NCBI GenBank assembly: GCA_905221605.1
Contig: CAJNDS010001913.1
Span: 431,001-495,000 of the forward strand
Length of the DNA: 64,000 nucleotides
Reading direction: 5' to 3'
DNA from: Symbiodinium natans
Lineage: Eukaryota; Sar; Dinophyceae; Suessiales; Symbiodiniaceae
The notes beneath the pieces were generated by a model that ran no database searches, was not told the origin of the DNA, and saw only the letters and a list, made by a program, of their open reading frames with translations. This document shows, piece after piece, positions 53,740-62,767 of the stretch (position 1 is its first letter; every line of letters begins with the position of its first letter). The translations under genes were made by a program, and so were the position numbers.

Positions 53740-54173
53740 GCCCGTTTAGGCTTTCAAGGAACCCTAAACCCTAAACCCTAAACCCTAAACCCTAAACCCT
53801 AAACCCTAAACCGTAGGTTAAGGGTTTAGGGTTCAGTTTTTTTGGCAGCAATTTCCAGGACCTTCGCTTGTAAGCCCATGAAAAATTCTAACATCAACAA
53901 TAAAGTGTCTGGATCTCCCTTCGCTTCGCTTACCAAACCTAAAGTCATCTTCCAAATCAACAAGCGCGACTCACCAAATGCATCCAACAAAAACAATATA
54001 ATAGGACATGACCCCCAGAAGTCCAAAAGCGATGGGAGTCTCGCATTTGTGCGACCCCACAAGTTCAAGAGGGACGAGATTTTCGCATTTCGCGACACTG
54101 AAGAGAAATTTACGAAAAGGAGGTCGCTCGGTACGCCAGCTCTGCTGGACTGTGTGCCTTTGTGCTGCAGTCC
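53740..54173 (+). other. Intergenic spacer
   Basis: Eight CCCTAAA units, then unique sequence. Both strands have overlapping ORFs of 80-170 codons (some with non-ATG starts) without recognisable domains. I do not annotate them. Confidence 0.4.
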
Positions 54174-54500
54174 ATGAGTGGCGACAGCTACGACTTCTGG
54201 CTCCACATGGGGTGGCAGGACATCGAGCAAAGCCCCTACACACATGTTTTTGAGACAGAATACCCAGTGGAGGCAGATGAGGACCTGCGCCCCCACATGG
54301 AGCTTGCGAAGAGGCGGTGCCTGCAGCCTCTGGTTCTCCGGCTGTGGCACCGCAAGAGCTCCAAGACGTTGACGCCGATGCTGTGGCTGAGGGCCACTTC
54401 TTTTGCCACACGAGCGCTGTTTTGCTGGGGTTCAGAGTTTCGGGTTGTACCTCATTATAAGTTTAGGGGCCCCGACACAAAAAGGGGCCTCAGCTCTTGA
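54174..54500 (+). CDS. Hypothetical protein fragment
   Basis: ATG at 54174 opens a 108-codon frame, MSGDSYDFWLHMGWQDIEQS then PYTHVFETEYPVEADEDL. TGCTGCAG at 54163-54170 could be an acceptor. From about 54310 another + frame looks equally protein-like (VDADAVAEGHFFCHTSAVL), which may mean an unseen intron or frameshift. No family recognised. It lies directly upstream of the large trinucleotide tract. Confidence 0.35.
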   Translation: MSGDSYDFWLHMGWQDIEQSPYTHVFETEYPVEADEDLRPHMELAKRRCLQPLVLRLWHRKSSKTLTPMLWLRATSFATRALFCWGSEFRVVPHYKFRGPDTKRGLSS

Positions 54501-54522
54501 TTTTCGGGATTCGAGGAACTAG

Positions 54523-55637
<1,115 letters not shown>

Positions 55638-55648
55638 TACCCGCGCAG

Positions 55649-55726
55649 CAAGGGTTCTTGCCGAGCGGACGGGCGCTCCGAAGTCCGGGCTCTGCTCCGC
55701 ATCCCTCTGGGGGCTGGACGGGCGAG
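55649..55726 (+). CDS. Candidate exon after the trinucleotide tract
   Basis: CCGCGCAG acceptor and GTGACT donor, phase 0 frame QGFLPSGRALRSPGSAPHPS then GGWTGE. Other frames are open as well. It would join the exon at 55796 across a 69-base intron. Confidence 0.3.
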
Positions 55727-55795
55727 GTGACTTGGACCTCGGCCCTCATACCCGCCACACACCCCACCCCCGATTGAGACGGCTGTGTGGGCCAG

Positions 55796-55894
55796 GTCTT
55801 GGACATCTACCGCTTGGTCTCCACCCCTGTGGCAGAGGCGGGCCACATCCTCCTTCTGGCCGACCTTTCTGGCTGCTGCGCTGCCCACTTTTAG
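55796..55894 (+). CDS. Candidate terminal exon
   Basis: TGGGCCAG|G acceptor, frame VLDIYRLVSTPVAEAGHILL then LADLSGCCAAHF, stop TAG 55892-55894. The balanced, hydrophobic composition suggests real coding. It may belong with the fragment at 54174. Confidence 0.4.
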   Translation, partial: VLDIYRLVSTPVAEAGHILLLADLSGCCAAHF

Positions 55895-57474
55895 AGGGGC
55901 AGAGGAGCCGGCGCTGGCCCCCCTGGCAGTGAGAATGCGTCAGAACCGGTCGCAGTGGAGACAGAGCTGGGGAGGAGGAGAGAGCTGGGGGCGGTGCTGC
56001 TCAGCAAGTGTAGCGAAGACTGACAACGCGCTTGTTGTTGACAGCCTTATTACCACATCCTCCGCCGCAGCTTTTGAGCCCAGTTGTTAGCTCGAATGCG
56101 CGACTTCCTGGCCCTGATCACATCCCGACCTAAATAGATTTACAAGTAACTTGCGTGTTGGTGTGTTACTTTAAATGTTGGGTGACAAGTATCATCTCTG
56201 TATCGTATCTTATGCAAGCTGATGCCATGCTTGTGTGCCAAATCTATACCTAGCGGCTACTTGGCGGCCAAACCTCGAAAAAGTTATGCTGCCAGATACC
56301 AAATAAATAAATAAATATATATATATATATGTTTTGTTTTTTATAGTCAAGAAATGTGTAAATGTTTTCTTACAAGTTGTGTACGTTCTCCACTCTTGTC
56401 TTTTCTTATATGAACTCTAAACTTATAAACGTTGAATGCCAGATCACATCCGCTGTTTTCCCGTTATCGCAGGCGCGTCAGGCTTGTGTTAGTTGTAGTT
56501 CTGCTTCCGGTCGGCTCCCTGCTTTGCACATATCTTTGTCCTCAGGGTGAGGCGCAAAACCTTGGATTTCGAATGCTTTCTTGGTCTCCGCGAAGTGTCC
56601 GCGAATATCCGCCCGTGTCCGCGGCGAAAACGTGCTGCGTGGACATGTGTCCGCGCGTGGCTGCGCCATGATGGTCTTCATGCTGGAGTCTCGCAAAACT
56701 ACATGTCCGCGCGTGTCCGAGCCACAGTGCCGCAAGCTTCCGACCTACTTGCCATGTCCGCGCATGTCTGCGCACGCTCTCCATACATGAATCGCTTGGC
56801 GTGGCCCGTGTCCGCGGCGTCTCGCGTCTTTCGCGTCAAATCTGGATGTTTTGTGGGGGGTAGGGGGTGCGCATGATGTCGGTTTATAGGGGGTCCCCGC
56901 ATTTCTCTACACTACAAAAGAATAAACAGGAATGGATGGTTTAGACTGAGCTCTGAAGCATGCAGGCAAACTATCAGAACTGGACATGGGCCCTGCGCAC
57001 AAATATGTCACTCACACGTTCTCTCACCAGGAAAACTTGAGAACTATAAGCAAAAAAGCAATGGTGCAAAATACAGTAACACTGACATGTGCCCACAACC
57101 CATGAACAAACATTGGCGAGAACTTGTGCTAGTTAGAAACAACTTATAACTTACAAGTGCCTGCCCCTTGTGATCATATTCGTATCTTCCTTCCATTCAT
57201 ATTTCGATCTTTAATTGTGCTGTTTTGGTTTAGAAGGAGTCTTCTTGTTTTCGCAATCACAATTTCTATCGGTCTTTTGATGAGACTTCTTATTGTTCAT
57301 CTCACCCAAATTCATTTAACAACAATAATAATAATGTACCTTGTACATGAGGAAGCCAATTGGCTCCTTTATCTTTCATCAGATTGCTCATTAGTTTTGC
57401 AAGATGCGTCCAACCCCTGATATCCGCTGTCCCACGAGCTGCGCCTGGGGTCTTACAAAAGGAACCTGAACCTT

Positions 57475-57500
<26 letters not shown>
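55895..57500 (+). other. Probable 3' region and AT-richer intergenic spacer
   Basis: Unique sequence without telomere repeats for 1.6 kb, the longest such stretch. Contains an AAAT/AT tract at 56300-56330, a cluster of GTCCGCG motifs (56590-56830) and an AT-rich part (56890-57420) where an 87-codon ORF looks like chance. Ends in a poly-C run at 57475-57500. Confidence 0.45.
56590..56830. repeat. Irregular GTCCGCG motif cluster
   Basis: About ten copies of GTCCGCG or close variants (often CATGTCCGCGCGTG) with uneven spacing. Confidence 0.6.
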
Positions 57501-57505
<5 letters not shown>

Positions 57506-60442
57506 TTTGTAGAAGCCCTATAGAAATCACCCCCTAAACCCTAAACCCTAAACCCTAAACCCTAAACCCTAAACCCTAAACCTAGGAACCCCAAACCCTA
57601 GAAACCGCAAGCCCGGACCTAAAGCCTACGGCAGATCACGGGGGCTTAGGGTTTAGGATGCGCAGGTCTACGAACAGTCTCCAAAGATTTGCGAAAGAGC
57701 TACTGTGTCCTCATTGGGAGTTGAGCTAGGGTAGTCTTGGTTTCTGAATTCGTTTCTTAAGGGAGTAGTACGCTATACCACTATAGACCAAACCCATGTA
57801 TACAGGCATGAGCCATCTAGTCGTATTTTGTACCCTGGCTAGAGGCACCATTAGGTTGGGTTCAGGGACCACATACCTCACCCAAACAACTCAAAGCTTT
57901 TCCCCACCTCCATGACGAGGCAGGATGGCAGGATCTTAGGGTTTACGATGTAGGGCCAAAGCTGCAAAACTGGGCAACGCCGCAGCGTCCCCAACCCCAA
58001 GGCTGGGGTCTGGCCAGAAGGGCGGGGGAGTCACATTCTGGGACTTTTTCAGCCCTTGGAGGTCTGGAGGGGCTTTGCAGGCGCGATGTTAAGAAAGTAG
58101 CCCCCCCCCCCAATGCTCCCCAACACTAGGCTACCCTAAGTTTCTCATTTAAAAGGCAACCGCAAATCGGCCAACATTCCCGGACTTAGCGTCCGAGTTT
58201 CTTATACAATAGTTTCTTAGACAGTGATTTTAGTGTACAAACCTCAAGCCCCGAAACGCAAACGCCAAACCGGAAAGGCCTTTAAGGCCCCAACACTAAA
58301 CCCTAACCCCAAACCTTAAGTCCTGAAACAGAAGCCCAAAACCCTAAGCAACAAGCCCAAACTCTAAGGGTTAGGTCCAGGGTCAAGCCCTAAACCCTAA
58401 ACCCTAAACCCTAAACCCTAAACCCTAAATCCTAAACCCTAAACCCTAAACCCTAAACCCTAAATTTAAGAGCCTCCGGCACAAGCCGCATAGTTGAGAG
58501 GTCTAAACCCGCTCGCATGGTTCGAAGATCATCCCAGCCTGCTCGGGTTAGGGGCAAGCCAAAAAGACCGAAAAGGGGGGGGGAGGGGGGGGTCGGGGCG
58601 GGGGGGGGGTGGGGGGGGGGGGGGCGGGTGGGGGCGCCCCTACCCCCCTGTGCTGAACCGCCTGTTTACGCTGTGCGGGTGGTGTGTTTTTGCACGAAAA
58701 AATTGTGCACCGCCCCCCCCCCCCCCCCCCCCCCGACCCCCCCTACCCCCCCCATCAGGGGTTTTGGGGGGGTAAGGAGGGAAAGAGGTTTTCACCTCCT
58801 TTTCCCATCCAACACGCCGCCAGGGTCGGCGGACCCTAAACCCTAAACCCTAAACCCTAAACCCTAAACCCTAAACCCTAAACCCTAAACCCTAAACCCT
58901 AAACCCTAAACCCTAAACCCTAAACCTTTTCGTGCCCAGGCTGGTTCGCTTTCCCTCTGATTCGACGCCCCTGGGAATACTGGCTGGTTCTTTGTAGGGA
59001 ATGAGGGAATGAGGGCCCTATAGAATCCCTTAAGGGTTTAGGGTTTAGGGTTTAGGGTTTAGGGTTTAGGGTTTAGGGTCTATATTCCCTTAAAGGGATT
59101 ATATAGGGCCCTCATTCCCTCATTCACTAAGAACCAGGGGGAATAAGCTGACAGATGTCAGAGGTGGTGCTTGTAAGTTTCGGTTTTTGTGGGTGAATAG
59201 GGTCTTTAGGGTTTATAGGGTCTAGGGGGTTTATAGTGGTTTATATAGGGTTTGCAGGGGCTTTAGGCTTTATAGGGTTTGTAGGGTTTAGAAGGCTTGT
59301 AGGGTTTGTAGCGTCAGTATCGTTTAGGGTTCGGGGTCTCCTGGAGTCTCAGGTTTGAGGCTTCGGGCTTAGGGTCCAGCTTGGGGCTTAGGGGTTTGGG
59401 GTTTCGGCGTAATTTAGTCCAACGTTTTAGGGTGCCCTAAACCCTGAACCCTAAACCCAAAAACCCTAAACCCTAAACCCTAAGCCCTCTATACCCTGAA
59501 CATGATATTTACGGGGGGCTTGAGCTGCGTTAATGAGTTGCCGTGTGCTCGGCCGAAGACTGCAAGCAAGCAAAAGAGCTTCCATAGAGGCCTAGCAGTT
59601 TGGGGTTTAGGGTGTAGGGTTTAGGGTTTAGGATCTCGTGTGCTGCCGTGTGTAGCAACTTTCCTTGGGCTCCTAAACCATGAAGCCCCTCACTTTGGGT
59701 AACAGGTGGTTGAGGGGGATCTTGCTTGATTCTTCTGAAGCTTTGACTTGATTTTAGCACACTAAACCCCAAGTGAACCTAGGGTTTAGGGTCCTGGGGC
59801 TTTGTGTCTTAGCATGGTATATGGTGACGATACTCAGAATTGGTTGCAAGCCGGACGGCGCGGAATAGCAGCTTACTTACAGGTGCCCATGAACCTCCAA
59901 GTAGGATACGGGGTTTCCGAAAATAGGGTACCCTTTTTGGGGGGTTCCTTTGACAGGATTATATAGTATGTTGGATTGGGTATACAAGGGGCACCCCCCA
60001 TTGTGGGAGAGCCCCATACACCACTGTAGTATCGGCTTGTTCGTTTCCGGTCCATCCATCTGGTGCACGTAGCCACAAGGACGAGCGTGTGCCCTGAAGT
60101 GTGTTAAGACGCCTTGCGTTTGGGGCTTAGGCTTTACCTGAACCCCCTAACCCCTAAACCCTAAAGCCTAACCTAAACCCTAGAATAATGGCCCTTCCCT
60201 AAACCCTAAACTTTAAACCCTAAACCCAACGCCCCAAGACCCGAAAACTCTGCTCAAGTTTCAACCTTGGACCGAAAAAGCCCAAAACTCTAAATCCCCC
60301 GAAGCCTTAACACCCCAAGGACCTTAGGGTTTAGGGTTTCGGGCCTCAAAGCCAACAAAAGGCACCCCCTCACCGGCCTCATTTCCCGGGCTCAAGCTGG
60401 CCCTTGGACCCTACCCACCCTCCAAACTTTTTGGCCGCCGAC
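57501..60442 (+). other. Spacer with arrays, homopolymers and palindromic elements
   Basis: CCCTAAA arrays (57530-57580, 58380-58465, 58830-58925), G and C homopolymers (58577-58625, 58710-58735), a family F5 element, and a family F4-type element (59908-60010). A short basic open stretch, VRRSSQPARVRGKPKRPKR at about 58520-58576, could be an exon but lacks a clear donor. Confidence 0.45.
58984..59137. mobile_element. Palindromic element, family F5, interrupted by array
   Basis: CTGGTTCTTTGTAGGGAATG left arm, CATTCACTAAGAACCAG right arm, inner arms GAGGGCCCTATAGAATCCC and its inverse. A TTTAGGG array (59036-59080) fills the loop. A second copy without array lies at 6063-6225. Confidence 0.75.
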
Positions 60443-60467
60443 ATGAGCGCGGGATACGACAGGCGGG
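60443..60467 (+). CDS. Candidate first coding exon
   Basis: ATG in a GC-rich context, MSAGYDRR, followed by near-consensus donor GTAACT. It could start the gene that continues at 61072. Very short, so weak. Confidence 0.25.
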
Positions 60468-61071
60468 GTAACTTAGGCTAATTTAGAGAGCCTAGGGCTT
60501 AGGGCTTATAGGGTTTAGTGTTTGGGGTTTAGGGTTAGTGCGGGAAGGCGGGGTGTCTAGAGCTTTTGGGTTTAGACCTTACAGAGTGTAGGGTCTACTG
60601 GGTTTGTTTTTGGGGGATCAAAGGAGCCATATAGTTGGGCTGATATCTGTACTACTAATCCTAAATGTGTTAAGGTATGTGGACCATATCTTCATGTAGG
60701 GTTCATGTAGTTCTCAAGGGTCTAGGTTTGGAGCGTGATTCAAGGTCTTGCTGTTTAAGGTTTGGAGGGCTTAGACGGGTGTAGGGTTTACAAAAGGGTT
60801 TAGGGTTCAGGGTCTTTAGAGGCCCTTCCTCAACCAAGCTGAACCCTCAATCGGGCGCCGAATGCCTGGTATGGTCTGTCTGGTGGTAGAGGATGTGAGG
60901 CTGAAAGGTGTAGAGCCTAAACCCTAAACCCTCAGCTCTCTTTGTCTGTGGTTTCTGGGCCCCTGTTGTGGGTACTTCAGGGGCCCAGGCGTGTCGGGTT
61001 AGGTTGTGGCTTGAGGGTTTAGGGCTTCGGTTTTCCTTCTACACATGGTCATCTTTCGATGGGCCCTGTAG

Positions 61072-61124
61072 GGCACCCGAGAAGCCTTCCCCAAGCTGCT
61101 CGTAGCGATGGGCATCCGTGGCAG
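61072..61124 (+). CDS. Candidate exon upstream of adenylosuccinate lyase
   Basis: CCTGTAG|G acceptor, frame GTREAFPKLLVAMGIRG, donor GTTCGG, phase 2, matching the exon at 61341. Confidence 0.4.
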
Positions 61125-61194
61125 GTTCGGCTGTGATTCGGCAAAGCCATAAGGTTGTGGCCAGGGCACGACAACGCCTGGAGTGCGCTTGGGG

Positions 61195-61330
61195 AAACCC
61201 TAAACCCTAAACCCTAAACCCGAAACCCTAAACCCTAAACCCCAAACCCTGAACCCTGAACCCTAAACCCTAAACCCTAAACCCTAAACCCTAAACCCTA
61301 AACCCTAAACCCGAAACCCGAAACCCGAAG
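61195..61330. repeat. CCCTAAA array with CCCGAAA variants
   Basis: About 19 units ending in three CCCGAAA units, 10 bases before the acceptor of the exon at 61341. Confidence 0.9.
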
Positions 61331-61340
61331 CCCTGTCCAG

Positions 61341-61415
61341 GACCAAGCGTGACGCAGCCGAAGCCTTTGGCCAACAGCTCCCCTCGCTGGGCGCCAGGGG
61401 ACTCAGGGAGCTGAA
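61341..61415 (+). CDS. Candidate exon upstream of adenylosuccinate lyase
   Basis: CTGTCCAG|G acceptor, phase-2 start, TKRDAAEAFGQQLPSLGARG then LRELK. Donor GTAGGG at 61416. If unspliced, the frame ends at TAG 61417-61419, so this may instead be the last exon of a separate gene. The family's own N-terminus starts later, so these residues would be an extension (for example targeting) if joined. Confidence 0.4.
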
Positions 61416-62070
61416 GTAGGGTTTAGGGTTTAGGGTTTAGGGTTTAGGGTTTAGGGTCTCATTCCCTACAAAGAACCAGCCAGTATTCCCAGGGGCGTCG
61501 AATCAGAGTGAAAGAGAGAGGGAAAGCGAACCAGCCTGGGCACGAAAAGGGTTTAGGGATAGGATTTAGGGTTTCGGGTTTAGGGTTCAGGGTTTCTTGT
61601 TTAGGGGTGTGGGGGTAGTTAGGTTTTTATAACATGCACATGTATATGTATAATATCATACAAATCAGAATCATCCATTCTGCGACTTGGACTCGATAGA
61701 CCCGAAACCCCAAACCCTAAACCCACAACCCGAAACGCTGTAAACTCTAAACGCCCTACAGGCCCCATAGACCCTCAACCCCGAAACTCCTAGAAGTCCT
61801 ATGAAAGCTATGAACCCTCAACGCTACACATCCCTCTCAACCCGATCACCCTAAACCCTAAACCCCGAAACCCTATAAACCCTGCCCTGTACACCCTATA
61901 AACCCTACAAACCCTATAAACCCTAGAAACCCTAAACCCTAGAAACCCTGAACCCTATAAACCTACGTAAATCCTGAACCCTCCAAACCCTAAACCCTAA
62001 ACCCTCCAAACCCTAAACCCTAAACTCTCCAAACCCTAAACCCTATGCGCAACTTTCCCTTTGTGGCTTT

Positions 62071-62266
62071 CTACTTGGAGGTTCAGGGTACTTCGTAACC
62101 CCTTTTATGCGTGTAGTTATAGCCCACATATCAGCCCCTTAAGTACCCTAGTAGGGTTATAATTGGGCTAGAAGCTCCCTAAACCCTCAACACTCAACTC
62201 TCAACCTACAACCCTAAACCCTAAACCCTAAACCCGATAAGTACAGTTATAATTGGGTTACTAAGA
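62071..62266. mobile_element. Palindromic element, family F1, right end truncated
   Basis: CTACTTGGAGGTTCAGGG left arm. Array of CCCTAAA near the right arm, which stops after GGGTTACTAAG. Confidence 0.7.
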
Positions 62267-62504
62267 AGCCCTGTAAACCCTACCCTCTACACCCTATAAG
62301 CCTTATGAACCCTGTAAACTCTGTAAACCCTGTAAGCCCTATAATCCCTAGAAACCCTAAACCCTAGAAACCCTGAACCCTATAAACCCTAAGTCCTGAA
62401 CCCTCCAAACCCTAAACACCAAACCCTAAGCCCAAAACCCTAAACCCTAAACCCTAAACTCTCCAAACCCTAAACCCTATGTACAACTTCCCCTTTGTGG
62501 CTCT

Positions 62505-62703
62505 CTACTTGGAGGTTCAGGGTGCTTAGTATATAACCCATTATATGGGTAGTTATAACCACATATCCCACTAGGGTGATAATTGGCTTATAATATAAGT
62601 TCCCTAAACCCTAAACCCTAAACCCTAAACCCCAAACCCTAAACCCTAAACCCGATAAGTACAGTTATACTTGGGTTGCTAAGTACCATGAACCTCCAAG
62701 TAG
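62505..62703. mobile_element. Palindromic element, family F1, ending at an acceptor
   Basis: CTACTTGGAGGTTCAGGG to CATGAACCTCCAAGTAG. The final AG (62702-62703) is directly followed by the open frame of adenylosuccinate lyase. CCCTAAA units (62591-62650) interrupt the element. Confidence 0.75.
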
Positions 62704-62767
62704 GGGCCACTGAGGATCTGGACCTTGTGGAGCTCACGGCCGTGGGTCCGGTAGATGGCCGGTACCG
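62704..62767 (+). CDS. purB: purB exon with DGRY signature
   Basis: Begins right after an F1 element terminus (CCAAGTAG). An internal alternative acceptor CACTGAG|G lies at 62714. Ends TACCG with GA as apparent donor. GT alternatives are at 62773 and 62780. Confidence 0.8.

Larger units (their letters stand above)
61870..62703. repeat. 434-bp tandem duplication carrying an F1 element
   Basis: Two neighbouring copies (about 61870-62266 and 62270-62703) share C-rich repeats, a CCCTTTGTGGCTxTCTACTT segment and a family F1 element. F1 starts at 62071 and 62505, so the period is 434 bp. Confidence 0.75.

Noticed and set aside
53716-53732. GCCATTTTGGC resembling the core of the dinoflagellate spliced leader
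   Set aside because: The 11-mer is a simple inverted repeat, flanking bases do not match, and it lies inside a candidate exon.
53826-54411. Minus-strand ORFs of 146 and 174 codons opposite the fragment at 54174
   Set aside because: They need non-ATG starts or lack context, and the composition is less protein-like than the + strand reading.
57157-57420. 87-codon hydrophobic + ORF
   Set aside because: Lies in AT-rich spacer, its composition follows base content, and there are no splice signals.
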